The notes: a model not told the origin generated them from the letters alone. DNA of 64,000 nucleotides from Pseudarthrobacter sulfonivorans (GCF_001484605.1 NZ_CP013747.1:4960001-5024000); one strand, 5' to 3'; positions 1-8,437 are shown, counted from the first letter of the stretch. Translations and numbers: made by a program.

Positions 1-56
1 GTCATGTCGGAACCGCGTGCGGATGGCATGGAGAGGTGACACCGCGAAGTCGCCGA
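1..56. repeat. Left copy of a ~56-bp direct repeat
   Basis: The first 22 bases are identical to 37097-37118, and bases 28-38 match 37124-37134 at the same offset; similarity fades out near base 56 (about 48 of 56 identical by eye). The copy may continue left of the window. The two copies bracket the catabolic and biotin block. No ORF crossing the repeat looks coding. Confidence 0.7.
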
Positions 57-101
57 GCACAAATCCGAAAGGGGGACGGCAGGAATGAACTCTCAACCAA
101 T

Positions 102-125
102 GGCACGCAGGCCGTTCCAGCCGGC
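102..125. repeat. Left copy of a 24-bp near-identical direct repeat
   Basis: A 24-bp stretch containing GGCACGCAGGCCGT recurs at 7859-7882 with 22 of 24 identities in the same orientation. The two copies flank the six-gene aromatic operon and its TetR gene. In both copies a GCCTCG-type motif follows, but at a different distance. Confidence 0.55.
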
Positions 126-181
126 GTTGCTGCCTCGTACGGCACTCTCGCCGCGGCAAAAACCCCTCTGACCAGGGAATA

Positions 182-204
182 CGTGCCCGAGGTGGGACTC
201 GAAC
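182..204 (-). other. tRNA 3'-end-like fragment (possible attachment-site remnant)
   Basis: Read on the minus strand, this stretch has GTTCGAGTCCCAC followed by CTCGGGC. That is the T-loop, T-stem 3' strand and acceptor 3' strand of a tRNA. The sequence 5' of the T-loop does not pair with CCCAC, and no D-arm or anticodon arm is present, so only the 3' end exists. This is what remains when an element integrates at the 3' end of a tRNA gene. The identity of the tRNA is unknown; no second copy was seen in the window. Confidence 0.4.
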
Positions 205-283
205 TGCATTCCAACCCCTGCAAACACTGGGCTCCGCGGAACATGCGGAATTCGGCCCGGTTGCAAACGCCACCTGAAACTGT

Positions 284-886
284 TCAGTGGATGGCGAGCT
301 CGATGGCGAGCACCGCGAGGCCAAGCGCCGCCATGATGGCGAGGACCAGGATTTTGAGCCATGGCTTGACGCGCAGTCGCCGCACGGCGAAGAGCGCGAT
401 GATTACCAGGGTGGCGACGAGCGTCACCGCGATCACCCGGAGCGCCGGCGGCACGCCGATCACGCCAAGCGTGCTGAGCCCGAGGATCACCATCGGCGCG
501 ATGATGACACCCAAAGACCCGAAGCTCACGTATATGAGGTGGGCGAGTTCGGCCCGGGATGGCAGGGAGCTGTCCCGGACCATATGCGCGATCACATCTG
601 CAACAAAGACGGCGAGCAGCGTGCCCAGGACGGTGAGCAGGAGCGTGAGTGCAGCCCCGGCCACTGTTGCGTGTTCGGCGTCGCGTTCGAAAGCGATCGT
701 CACGGCCAGGACGGTAAAGGTGACGTACACGCGCTCCTTGAGCGCCTCTGAGCGTTGCTGCGCATCCGGGCCCGGCCGACGGCTTGATTGTTTTCCTGCA
801 CGCCTATTGGCCGCTTGTCGCCGACGCCCGACAGGCGGTTGAGAAACCATCACTTCGGGTTGAACCATGGTCAGGCGACCTTTCAT
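284..886 (-). CDS. Four-helix membrane protein, last gene of the aromatic operon
   Basis: A 200-residue protein is read from the ATG at 886-884, which overlaps the stop of the FAD hydroxylase as ATGA; longer upstream starts would run into that gene. The N-terminal ~50 residues are basic and hydrophilic. About four hydrophobic helices follow, including stretches around TLLLTVLGTLLAVFVADVI and VIAVTLVATLVIIALFAV. No enzyme motif is visible and I do not recognise the family. Its position suggests a membrane role tied to the operon, for example substrate passage or tolerance, but that is inference from context only. Confidence 0.7.
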   Translation of the reverse strand: MKGRLTMVQPEVMVSQPPVGRRRQAANRRAGKQSSRRPGPDAQQRSEALKERVYVTFTVLAVTIAFERDAEHATVAGAALTLLLTVLGTLLAVFVADVIAHMVRDSSLPSRAELAHLIYVSFGSLGVIIAPMVILGLSTLGVIGVPPALRVIAVTLVATLVIIALFAVRRLRVKPWLKILVLAIMAALGLAVLAIELAIH

Positions 887-2430
887 CGCTCTGTTCGCCC
901 GGCGTTCGCGGTTGCCGCGTGGAACGACGGCAGGCGGGTGAGGCTCCCGGAGACGGAGTCGGAGGTGAACATCACGGTGCGATCCGGGCGGACCACCGCA
1001 GCAGCGACTCGATGTCGGACGAGCCACTGGTGGAGCTCAGATCCGGGGCCGGGGACGGCGGGCGCCGCGCCCTTGTGAAGGATCCGTTTGCGCTCCTCGG
1101 GAGTGATCGTGAGAGCTACCAGCGCGAAGCCGTTTCCGGCGATGTCGTCGAATCGGTCGGCGTCCGGGGTTCTCGAGGTCGGGGCGTTGGGGCAGGGACG
1201 TCCGACGGCGGAGGTGCGGGCGAGTGCCGAGAGTCGAGTGCCAGAACACGGGAGTATCGCTGTCCCGGACCAGGCGGGCAGGCCTGTCACAAGGTGCAGG
1301 CCCGATGCGAGGAATCTCCGCAGGGCATTACCGACGCGACCACCTGCGGTCATCGTGAGGCCGACCAGCTTTGCGAGGGTGATGGTTCTTCTCGCGTGCC
1401 GCTTGCGCTCGGTCTGGTAGCTGGCCAGCGCGGTTGCGGGGAGGTCGCCGGCAAGAACACCGGCGAGCTTCCAGGCCAGGTTCATCGCATCTCGGAGTCC
1501 TGCCCCCATGCCCTGACCGATGAAGGGAGGACTCAGGTGAGCGGCGTCGCCGAGGAGCAAGACGCGGCGGTCGCGCCACTTGTTGGCGACCTGGGCGCGG
1601 AAGGTGTAGTCGGCCACCCGGATCACGCGCAGATCGTCCACCGGGACGTCACCGGTCCACGGCCGGATCAGCGGATGGAGTGTATCCATCGTCGCGAAGT
1701 CGGCGGCAGTCTCGCCGGGCAGCAGCCGGAACTCCCAGCGGTAGCGGACCTCTCCGACGCGCATGTAAGTACCGGCGCGGCGGGAGTCGCACAGCTGGTG
1801 GACGCCTTCCCACTGGTTCAGCGGCGCCGAGGTGTCGATGTCGATAACCAGCCAACGCTGTTCGAAGCCCAGGTCCTCCATCTCCGCGCCGATGGCCCCC
1901 CTCACAACGCTGTTGGCGCCGTCGCAGCCGAGGACGTAGCTGGTACGGACCGACTCGCGTGCCCCCGTGACACGATCCGTGAACTCCACCCGGGCTGCCG
2001 CGTCGTCTTGGGTCACACCGAGGACGTCGACATTGCCGCGCAGGGTCACCGTAGGCATGATCCGGAGGTTGTTGCGCATGAGCTGCTCGAGTTCCGGCTG
2101 GTCGAACATGTTCGCCTGGGGGTAGCCGTGGGCGCCGCCGTCAGCCGATCGCTGGAACTCCGCGATCAGCCTGTGGCCGGGTGTAAGCAGACGTAACCCG
2201 CGTGCAGGGCGGCTGAGCCCAGCGAATTGCGTCGCCACGCCCAGACGGTTGAGGATGCGATAGACCTCGTCGTCGAGATGTACCGCTCGTGGTAGCGGGT
2301 AGACACCCTCCCAGCGGTCCAAAATGAGGCACTCGACGCCGTACTGGCCGAGTAGGGTGGCGACAGCCAGGCCGGAAGGTCCAGCGCCGACCACCACCAC
2401 CGGAACCGCGCTGTCGTTCTGGGCGCTCAT
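883..2430 (-). CDS. FAD-dependent aromatic hydroxylase (MhpA/PheA-type)
   Basis: This 515-residue class A flavoprotein monooxygenase hydroxylates an aromatic ring using NAD(P)H and O2. The N-terminus has the dinucleotide fold GAGPSGL at about residues 16-22. A DG motif lies in VLGCDGANSVVRG. The second FAD motif is GDAAHLSPPFIGQGMGAG, followed by DAMNLAWKL. Length and motif order match the 3-(3-hydroxyphenyl)propionate/resorcinol hydroxylase group. Both ends overlap neighbours by ATGA: DoxX upstream and the membrane protein downstream. With the extradiol dioxygenase and CoA ligase in the same operon it probably creates the catecholic ring; the exact substrate cannot be read from sequence. Confidence 0.88.
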   Translation of the reverse strand: MSAQNDSAVPVVVVGAGPSGLAVATLLGQYGVECLILDRWEGVYPLPRAVHLDDEVYRILNRLGVATQFAGLSRPARGLRLLTPGHRLIAEFQRSADGGAHGYPQANMFDQPELEQLMRNNLRIMPTVTLRGNVDVLGVTQDDAAARVEFTDRVTGARESVRTSYVLGCDGANSVVRGAIGAEMEDLGFEQRWLVIDIDTSAPLNQWEGVHQLCDSRRAGTYMRVGEVRYRWEFRLLPGETAADFATMDTLHPLIRPWTGDVPVDDLRVIRVADYTFRAQVANKWRDRRVLLLGDAAHLSPPFIGQGMGAGLRDAMNLAWKLAGVLAGDLPATALASYQTERKRHARRTITLAKLVGLTMTAGGRVGNALRRFLASGLHLVTGLPAWSGTAILPCSGTRLSALARTSAVGRPCPNAPTSRTPDADRFDDIAGNGFALVALTITPEERKRILHKGAAPAVPGPGSELHQWLVRHRVAAAVVRPDRTVMFTSDSVSGSLTRLPSFHAATANAGRTER

Positions 2431-2774
2431 CCTGTTCCCGCCGGAATGAGAACAAGATAGCCGACGAGTACCGCCGTCATGACCGCCGCCGGGGCGATCT
2501 CACGCGGACCGTCGCCGTTCCTGAGATGGGTAACGAAGGCTCCGGCCATCAGAAGCACGAGGCCGACGGCTGCCGCGAGGCCGATCCAGGGCTCGACCAG
2601 CCCAAGCAGGAGGCCGAGGGCGGCAAGCAGCTCCAGAGCGCCGATACGTTTGTAGGCGGTGCTGTTCAAGCCCACATGTGCGGCGCGGGCGAGCATCGCT
2701 TCTGTGCCAGCCACCTTTGCCAGGCCCAGCATGGTGAAGCATCCAACCAGCGCTATCGTGAGGACGATGATCAT
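2427..2774 (-). CDS. DoxX family membrane protein
   Basis: A 115-residue protein with four predicted membrane helices, read from ATG at 2774. The first helix begins right at the N-terminus (IIVLTIALVGCFTMLGLAKV), then come ELLAALGLLLGLVEP, IGLAAAVGLVLLMAGAFVTHL and a last helix near VMTAVLVGYLVLI. The layout and the LAKV...GALELLAALGLL pattern match the DoxX family, which is often found beside oxidoreductases; its biochemical role is not settled. It overlaps the acyl-CoA synthetase stop upstream and the hydroxylase start downstream by 4 nt each, so translation is likely coupled. Confidence 0.82.
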   Translation of the reverse strand: MIIVLTIALVGCFTMLGLAKVAGTEAMLARAAHVGLNSTAYKRIGALELLAALGLLLGLVEPWIGLAAAVGLVLLMAGAFVTHLRNGDGPREIAPAAVMTAVLVGYLVLIPAGTG

Positions 2775-4669
2775 CGATCTGCCTTTCGTGCGGTCCTATT
2801 CGTGATCCGCCATCGGACCCCGTACTCGTCGAGGGCACGCCTCACGGTTGCATGCGATGCCTCGTCAGCGCTCACGGTGACGACTATCGCGCCGTCCTCG
2901 ATATCGGCTTCCACGGCGTGCACGTCAGCCAGCTCCCGCAAGGCCTCGCTCAGCGCTGCCCTGGTGGCGTCTGCACGGAGCGCGAGCTTGTATGGTTTGC
3001 CGACGGCAGTGACCGGAAGCTGGTCGACGACGGTGACGGACTTCGGCGAGGACGCCCTTTCCCCAACCCGGTCGTCCGCCCATCGGACCAGGTCCTCGGT
3101 CTTGGTGGTAGCACCCGCGGCCAATGTGACGTAGGCGACCGGTACCTCTCCCGCATGCCGGTCGGGTCTGCCGACCGCCGCTGCGCCGGTCACGTCCGGG
3201 TGGGAGAGGAGGGCGTCCTCGACAATTGCGGGGTCGATGTTGTGGCCCCCTCGGATGATCAGGTCTTTGGCGCGACCGGTGAGCTGGACGAAGCCGTCCT
3301 CATCGACTTGTCCGAGGTCGCCGGTGTCGAGCCAGCCGTCCCGCACTTTGCCGAGTCCGTCCAGCAGGAGGCCGTCGGGGCCGTTGCCGATGACGTAGCC
3401 GGGGAAGACCGTCGGTCCCTTGATCACCAGCAGGCCCCTTGTGCCTGGTCCGGCCTCGTGCCACTGTCCGTCGTCGTCAACGTGCACCGCCTTGATCTCT
3501 TGGTAGGGCAGCCGGCAGCCGAGCGAGCCCTTGGTGGCGCCCGGGAAGTTCAGCACGCTGACGCACGTCGCCTCCGTCAGGCCGTACCCTTCGACGAGGC
3601 CGACGCCGGTGGCTGCCTCGAAGCCGGCACGCACGGCCGCGGGCAAGGGACTGGCTCCGACAATGGCGTGGCGAAGGCTGCTGATGTCGGCGTTCACGGG
3701 AGACGCGGCGAGCGCGGCGTAGACGGTGGGGACGGCGCTCATCGCGGTAAGCCGGTGGTGCTCGACGACCTTCCAGAACACGCTGTAGAGGGCAGGCTCA
3801 CGGTAGCCCAGCGGTCCGGACCACACGACCGACAGGCCTTTGAAAAGGGGCGCGAGGACGGTCACCATGAGGGCGTTGACGTGGAACAGCGGCAGGGCGG
3901 CGAAGAACACTGCGTCCTCGTCGAGGAGGTCGTTGGCTGCGAGCATCCACGCGTCGGCGACCTCGTTGGCTTGGGTGTGGGCCGCAAGCTTCGGGGTGCC
4001 GGTTGTGCCGCCGGTGTGGAAGAGTGCCGCCAGATCGCCGGGTCCAGGCTGATCACCGTGGAACTGTTCGGATGATGCGTCTGCTGCCCGGCGTGTCAGG
4101 TAGTCCACGCTGGCGTCTCCGACGGTTGTGGCCGGCCCGGCGGGCGCCTGCCCGGTCGGTGACAGGAGGAGCACAGTGTCCACCAGACCCTTCTTCGCGA
4201 GGCTGAACGCGGCCTCGGTGACGACGGGATCGAGATCAGGCCCGGCGGCAATCAGCACACGCGCGCCCGAACGCTGGAGCAGCTCGGCGATGTGATCCTC
4301 GGACAAAGCGGGGTTGATCGGGACGGCAATCCCGGCAGCTTGGGCCGCCAGGGTCGCGGAGATGAGCTCCTGGCAGTTGGGCGAGAGTAGGGCCACGGTG
4401 TCTTGGCGGCCGACGCCGATTCCTGCCAGCAGGTTCGCCATCCGGTTCACGGTGGCGTGAAGCTCAGCGAACGTCAGCTTGACGGGGTCCTGCCAGTGCT
4501 CGGTGCTCCGAAGTACGGCCGCCGCCGTCCGATCCGGCCACAGCTGGGCGGCCCGGCACAGCAGCTCGTACGTCGAGGCCGGAAGCCCGCGTTCGGAGAG
4601 AGGTGTCCTCTCGATCTCGACGACGTCGTCAGGGCTTGAGTACCGCGGCCAGAGAGGCATGCCGTTCAC
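2771..4669 (-). CDS. Acyl-CoA synthetase (AMP-forming)
   Basis: A 632-residue ANL-superfamily ligase that activates a carboxylic acid to its CoA thioester through an acyl-AMP. The P-loop-like motif is FHTGGTTGTPKLAAHTQ; YGLTEATCV, GWLDTGDLGQVDEDGF, GRAKDLIIRGGHNIDP and the A10 lysine in VTAVGKPYK are all present, so it should be active. The protein runs about 60 residues past A10, longer than most family members, ending in a basic tail. It shares ATGA junctions with the FAH-family gene upstream and DoxX downstream. It likely activates the aromatic substrate or a ring-cleavage side-chain acid; which of these is not determined by sequence. Confidence 0.88.
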   Translation of the reverse strand: MNGMPLWPRYSSPDDVVEIERTPLSERGLPASTYELLCRAAQLWPDRTAAAVLRSTEHWQDPVKLTFAELHATVNRMANLLAGIGVGRQDTVALLSPNCQELISATLAAQAAGIAVPINPALSEDHIAELLQRSGARVLIAAGPDLDPVVTEAAFSLAKKGLVDTVLLLSPTGQAPAGPATTVGDASVDYLTRRAADASSEQFHGDQPGPGDLAALFHTGGTTGTPKLAAHTQANEVADAWMLAANDLLDEDAVFFAALPLFHVNALMVTVLAPLFKGLSVVWSGPLGYREPALYSVFWKVVEHHRLTAMSAVPTVYAALAASPVNADISSLRHAIVGASPLPAAVRAGFEAATGVGLVEGYGLTEATCVSVLNFPGATKGSLGCRLPYQEIKAVHVDDDGQWHEAGPGTRGLLVIKGPTVFPGYVIGNGPDGLLLDGLGKVRDGWLDTGDLGQVDEDGFVQLTGRAKDLIIRGGHNIDPAIVEDALLSHPDVTGAAAVGRPDRHAGEVPVAYVTLAAGATTKTEDLVRWADDRVGERASSPKSVTVVDQLPVTAVGKPYKLALRADATRAALSEALRELADVHAVEADIEDGAIVVTVSADEASHATVRRALDEYGVRWRITNRTARKADR

Positions 4670-5604
4670 CGGGCGTCCCTCACCGTCGTGCGCTGGCGCC
4701 CCAGATCGACCTTCCCGTCGTCGGTACTGATGGCGATCTCGATAACGTCACCGCTTTTGAGGTACTTCGGGTTGCGGCCCTGCGCCTTGAAGAACAGGCG
4801 CCACTTAGTGGCCGGGGGCAGCAGGTTGCTAATGATCTCGACTGGCTTCGGTGGTGCGCTCAGTGCGGTGCCGACAGGGGTGCCTGTCAGGACCAGGTCG
4901 CCCGGGGAGAGGTGCTGGAAGCGGGTGAGTGCCCGCAACGCCTCGACGGGGCGGTAAATCATGTCGGCCACCGTCATGTCCTGACGGATCTCGCCGTTTA
5001 CCCACAGCCGCAACCGCAGCTCATCAAAGCGGTTCCAGTCCTCGGCGTCGAAGAGCACGAGTGTCGGTCCGGCGGGGGTGAAGCTCGCGTAGGACTTGGA
5101 CTCGTAGAACTGGGTTTTCGGGAGTTGCAGGTCGCGGGCCGAGATGTCGTTGGTGATCACGAGCCCAGCGATGTGGTCGGCGATCGTCTCGGGTGTGATG
5201 ACAGAGCCGACCGGGGTCTCCTGGCCCATCACGAGGCCGATCTCAGCCTCGTAGTCGAGGAACCGCACGTGACCGGGCCGGACGACGTCGTCATTGGGCC
5301 CGCTGATCGAGCCCGAGGACTTGCGGAAGAATGTCAGCGGGATTTTCTTGGGATCCATGCCGGCGTCCCTCACGTGCGAGGCGTAGTTCGTCATCTGGGC
5401 TACCACGCGGCACGGCACTGTGATCGGCGAGATGAGGTCGAGGTTTTCCACCGGCACAATTTCGCTGGCGCCGATGGCGGCGTGGATGGCCGGGCGATCG
5501 GCGAGCAGCTCGCCCGTGGTGGTCGCGGGGGTGGCGATGCGGGCGGCACCGGTGGGCGTGTGGACCCACCAGTCGTCGGCGGTACGCAGGATGGAGATGG
5601 TCAT
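4666..5604 (-). CDS. Fumarylacetoacetate hydrolase family protein
   Basis: A 312-residue protein starting at the ATG at 5604-5602 (MTISILRTADDWW), which overlaps the stop of the VOC dioxygenase. A 100-residue longer reading is rejected because it would lie inside that gene. The FAH-fold metal site shows in RFLDYEAEIGLVMG (two acidic ligands), and LTGTPVG near the C-terminus is typical. Members hydrolyse C-C bonds of beta-diketones or act as hydratases, isomerases or decarboxylases in meta-cleavage pathways. Following an extradiol-type dioxygenase, it probably processes the ring-fission product. The 4-nt overlap with the CoA ligase continues the operon. Confidence 0.87.
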   Translation of the reverse strand: MTISILRTADDWWVHTPTGAARIATPATTTGELLADRPAIHAAIGASEIVPVENLDLISPITVPCRVVAQMTNYASHVRDAGMDPKKIPLTFFRKSSGSISGPNDDVVRPGHVRFLDYEAEIGLVMGQETPVGSVITPETIADHIAGLVITNDISARDLQLPKTQFYESKSYASFTPAGPTLVLFDAEDWNRFDELRLRLWVNGEIRQDMTVADMIYRPVEALRALTRFQHLSPGDLVLTGTPVGTALSAPPKPVEIISNLLPPATKWRLFFKAQGRNPKYLKSGDVIEIAISTDDGKVDLGRQRTTVRDAR

Positions 5605-6743
5605 GAGGTGGCTACTTTCATCAGGCCGCGCAGGCGGCTGAAATCGAATTCGTTGTCGTCGCGGAGCGCGGAGACCATCGAGGCCAGCTCGCGCAGCGAC
5701 TCTCGCCCGGGGGCGATGCCGAGGAAGTCCTTGCTGGCCGGAGGGCCCCACTGGGCGAGACCAGAGGCGGACATTTGTGCCCAACCGGGCTCTAGGGTGC
5801 AGTCGAACATGTCCCCATCGGTGAAGTGCTCGACCAGGAAGCCGTTGGGGTCTCGCCAGTAGTCGAAGATTTGGCTGCCTTGGATGTGGCGGCCGATCCC
5901 CCACGAACGGTGGTACCCAAGGTCACCCAAAAACTCACCGCCGGCGGCCAGAGCATCGACGTCGGCGACCTGGTATGCCGAGTGCACGTACCGATTCGTC
6001 GGGCCCAGCGTCATCGCCAGGGTGTGATGGTCGGTGGGCGTCGAACCCCGGTCGCAACGGATGAAGCTCATTGTCGGACCGCGCTCGCGCTGCCCCGGGT
6101 AATAGAGGAAGTCACTGACGATCAGGCCGAGGTGCTGCAGGTACCAGTCGAGCGCCTCACGGTACTTCGTGCTCTGCAGCACGACGTGACCGAGGCGCTG
6201 GACCGTCGCTGGTTGACGCAGTGGCCGCTGGGTCCGGTTGGTCCGCACCACTTCGTGGCCGGCGTTGAACGTGAGGGGCGTCTGGGCGGGCAGGGAAGGG
6301 AGTTTGTGTGTGTCTGCGACGACGCGGACCGCAGCACCGCTCGGATCCACGAGGTCAACCCCTATGCCGCCGATCGTCTCCGGTAGCTTTTTCGACGTCG
6401 CGCCTGTCGCGTCAGCCAGGCGAAGGACGTCCGAGGCCTCGGCCGCAGTGAACGCGGCACCTAGGTATTGCGATCTCGGTCCGCGCCGTACGATCACGCA
6501 CGGCGCTCCGGTGTCGGTCCCCCGGAGGTGCAGCTCGTCGGGGGTGCGCAGGCTCGTGGCGAAGCCGAAGGCATGCGCGAAGGTCTCTGCAGCGCGCAGG
6601 TCTGTCTTCTGGAACTCGAGCCAGGCGATGTCGTGCACTTTGATTATCGGGTTCGCCGCCCGCCCGCGGTGCTCGCCTCGCAGCGCCCCTTGTTCACTGT
6701 GCAGGTCGCTGTGGGTTCCAGTGTGGTCATGGTGGTCGTTCAT
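5601..6743 (-). CDS. VOC-family extradiol-type dioxygenase
   Basis: A 380-residue two-domain vicinal-oxygen-chelate protein, first gene of the operon. The residues expected for Fe(II) in type I extradiol enzymes are visible: His in QRLGHVVLQS, His in DHHTLAM, and Glu in DPNGFLVEHF. An N-terminal VOC half begins at KVHDIAWLEF. The first ~30 residues are His/Glu rich and the C-terminal ~60 residues extend beyond the VOC core. AGAGAGG precedes the ATG as ribosome site. It probably cleaves the diol made by the FAD hydroxylase. The palindromic sites just upstream suggest TetR control. Confidence 0.85.
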   Translation of the reverse strand: MNDHHDHTGTHSDLHSEQGALRGEHRGRAANPIIKVHDIAWLEFQKTDLRAAETFAHAFGFATSLRTPDELHLRGTDTGAPCVIVRRGPRSQYLGAAFTAAEASDVLRLADATGATSKKLPETIGGIGVDLVDPSGAAVRVVADTHKLPSLPAQTPLTFNAGHEVVRTNRTQRPLRQPATVQRLGHVVLQSTKYREALDWYLQHLGLIVSDFLYYPGQRERGPTMSFIRCDRGSTPTDHHTLAMTLGPTNRYVHSAYQVADVDALAAGGEFLGDLGYHRSWGIGRHIQGSQIFDYWRDPNGFLVEHFTDGDMFDCTLEPGWAQMSASGLAQWGPPASKDFLGIAPGRESLRELASMVSALRDDNEFDFSRLRGLMKVATS

Positions 6744-6764
6744 GGGTAACCTCTCTTTCTGACT

Positions 6765-6786
6765 ATATCTTCGATTATGAAGATAT
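6765..6786. promoter_or_regulatory. Palindromic operator candidate 1 (TetR/catabolic operon)
   Basis: Perfect inverted repeat ATATCTTC-6 nt-GAAGATAT lies 22 bp upstream of the dioxygenase ATG, in the divergent interval with the TetR gene. The half-site GAAGA recurs in the second site at 6805-6816. It is probably the binding site of the divergent TetR regulator. Confidence 0.65.
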
Positions 6787-6804
6787 CGTCAGTCAAGAGT
6801 AATT

Positions 6805-6816
6805 GAAGATTTCTTC
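6805..6816. promoter_or_regulatory. Palindromic operator candidate 2
   Basis: GAAGA-TT-TCTTC is a short perfect palindrome sharing the GAAGA half-site with 6765-6786. It lies 58 bp before the TetR ATG, so it could serve autorepression. Confidence 0.5.
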
Positions 6817-6873
6817 ACCTGTGACGGTAGGCTGGGAGGAATCCTACGACCGGATGACTTCAAGGAGCCCGCG

Positions 6874-7572
6874 ATGACCCCAGCCCCAGCCTCATCCCCG
6901 GAACCCACCCGGTCGTTTCGGCGGAAGGCTCAGACTCGCGCCGCGTTGGTCCGCGCAGCGCAGTCCTTCCTGGCCGAAGGTCAGACGAACACCCCGGTGC
7001 TGGAGATCACTCAGGCCGCGGACGTTGGGATCGGCTCCTTCTACAACCACTTTGAGTCAAAAGACCAGCTGTTCGAGGCGGCGGTGGAGCACGTCATGGA
7101 CCTCCTCGGCGCGGTCCTCGACGAGCTGACCACGGACGCCGGCGATCCCGCCGTCACGTTTGCAACCAGCTTTCGATTGATGGGTCGCTTCCACCGCCGG
7201 GAACCTCAGCTCAGCAAGGTGATCCTGCACCGTGCCCTCGACGTCCTCGGCGCGCAGACGGGACTGGCGCCGCGTGTCCGGCGTGACATCCAGGCCGGCG
7301 TCGAGTCCGGTCGGTTCACAATGACAGACGTAGACGTCGCAGTGGTGTGCGCCGTCGGCGCTGCAACCTTCCTCGGACAGCTCCTCCATGCCGAACCGGA
7401 CCGCGACGACGCCGGGACGACGGATCGGGCGACCGAGGCACTCCTGCGAATGCTGGGTATTTCTGCCGACGAAGCGCTCGCAATATGTAGCAGCCCACTC
7501 CCCGAGCTCCATACTGCAGGGCTGCGCGGCGCTGTCTACGAGGTGACAACGAACGGAGTCGCGACCCGCTGA
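6874..7572 (+). CDS. TetR family transcriptional regulator
   Basis: A 232-residue TetR-type repressor, divergent from the six-gene catabolic operon. The N-terminal helix-turn-helix is at about residues 18-65: RRKAQTRAALVRAAQSFLAE, then VLEITQAADVGIGSFYNHF with the typical FYNHFESKDQLF end. The C-terminal ligand domain is not recognisable by motif. AAGGAG lies 8 nt before the ATG. Position and palindromes in the shared intergenic region indicate that it represses the operon until an aromatic compound or CoA ester binds; the ligand is unknown. It is intact. Confidence 0.88.
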   Translation: MTPAPASSPEPTRSFRRKAQTRAALVRAAQSFLAEGQTNTPVLEITQAADVGIGSFYNHFESKDQLFEAAVEHVMDLLGAVLDELTTDAGDPAVTFATSFRLMGRFHRREPQLSKVILHRALDVLGAQTGLAPRVRRDIQAGVESGRFTMTDVDVAVVCAVGAATFLGQLLHAEPDRDDAGTTDRATEALLRMLGISADEALAICSSPLPELHTAGLRGAVYEVTTNGVATR

Positions 7573-7858
7573 ATTGCGCGACCTGGGGCCGCTTGTTGGC
7601 TACTCGGTCAGGAGGGCAACTCCGCGATGCTGGACGGATCGCGTTCCTCGTGGCCATTGACGCCATTGCGGAAGTCGCGGGAGTGCGGTCGACGGCGCGA
7701 CGGGAGCGCATGATCGACCCCAATGGACGGTATGTTCAGATGTTGTCCCACTTCGGCCGAATCGTGGACTACGCCGGTCGGAGAGCACCCTCACGTAAGG
7801 AGGAGGGCTGCAGTCCCACACACCATCACTCCGGCGCGGTTCTGGGACTCTGTTGAGC

Positions 7859-7882
7859 GGCACGCAGGCCGTGCCAGTCGGC
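7859..7882. repeat. Right copy of the 24-bp direct repeat
   Basis: Matches 102-125 in 22 of 24 positions in direct orientation; it lies ~290 bp after the TetR gene. Confidence 0.55.
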
Positions 7883-8043
7883 TTTTCGGCCCACCAGGCA
7901 CCCGGACGAAGGGTCGCCCAACAACGACAAGCCACCGCCCCGGCCAGATATTACTGCCTCGAACTGCTTCTGAGCTGAACTGCTTTCCAACTCGCAACTC
8001 ATCGCTTGCCCGATCCGACCCCTATATGGCCCAGTCCGAGGCC

Positions 8044-8070
8044 CAGGGTGTGGACATTGTCCACACCCTG
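8044..8070. promoter_or_regulatory. Perfect 12-bp palindrome with 3-nt spacer, DnaA-box-like cores
   Basis: Arms CAGGGTGTGGAC and GTCCACACCCTG are separated by ATT. One arm contains TTGTCCACA (8057-8065), identical to the preferred actinobacterial DnaA box; the other carries ATGTCCACA on the opposite strand. It may instead be an operator of an unidentified regulator or a transcribed hairpin. No T-run follows. Confidence 0.45.
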
Positions 8071-8437
8071 CATTCGCCCTTCTACGCACTCCAAACGACA
8101 ACCGTGTTCCCCCACTGAGGGAACGCGATCTTCTTTGCGGTGGAGAGAGTGGACTACGGACGGGTTCGCCCAGTCCCAAGTTGTGGGTGACGCCGCCTGC
8201 AAGGGCGGAGCATGCACTGGCCGGGAGGCCCACCCAAACAACGAAGAACTTCATTGCGGCGACACCTCCTTCATCCATCTCAGGAGCTGTTCGACAGACA
8301 CGCACATGACCGGGCCAAAAAACCGCTACGCGGACATCATGAGCCGTGCCAGAACCGGCCGCTGTTGTAGCGGAGGCGCGCGGCATTCCCGTACTTGATC
8401 CCAGGATCACCAACGACTCGGCGACAGAATTCCATGG

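Larger units (their letters stand above)
7573..8437. other. Non-coding accessory interval
   Basis: No ORF here has convincing coding character. It holds the second copy of the 24-bp direct repeat (7859-7882) and a 27-bp palindrome (8044-8070). Short readable stretches in several frames suggest decayed genes, but none could be identified. Confidence 0.6.

Noticed and set aside
883..2196. Long plus-strand ORF across the FAD hydroxylase
   Set aside because: Antisense shadow typical of high-GC DNA; the minus-strand reading has all flavoprotein motifs.
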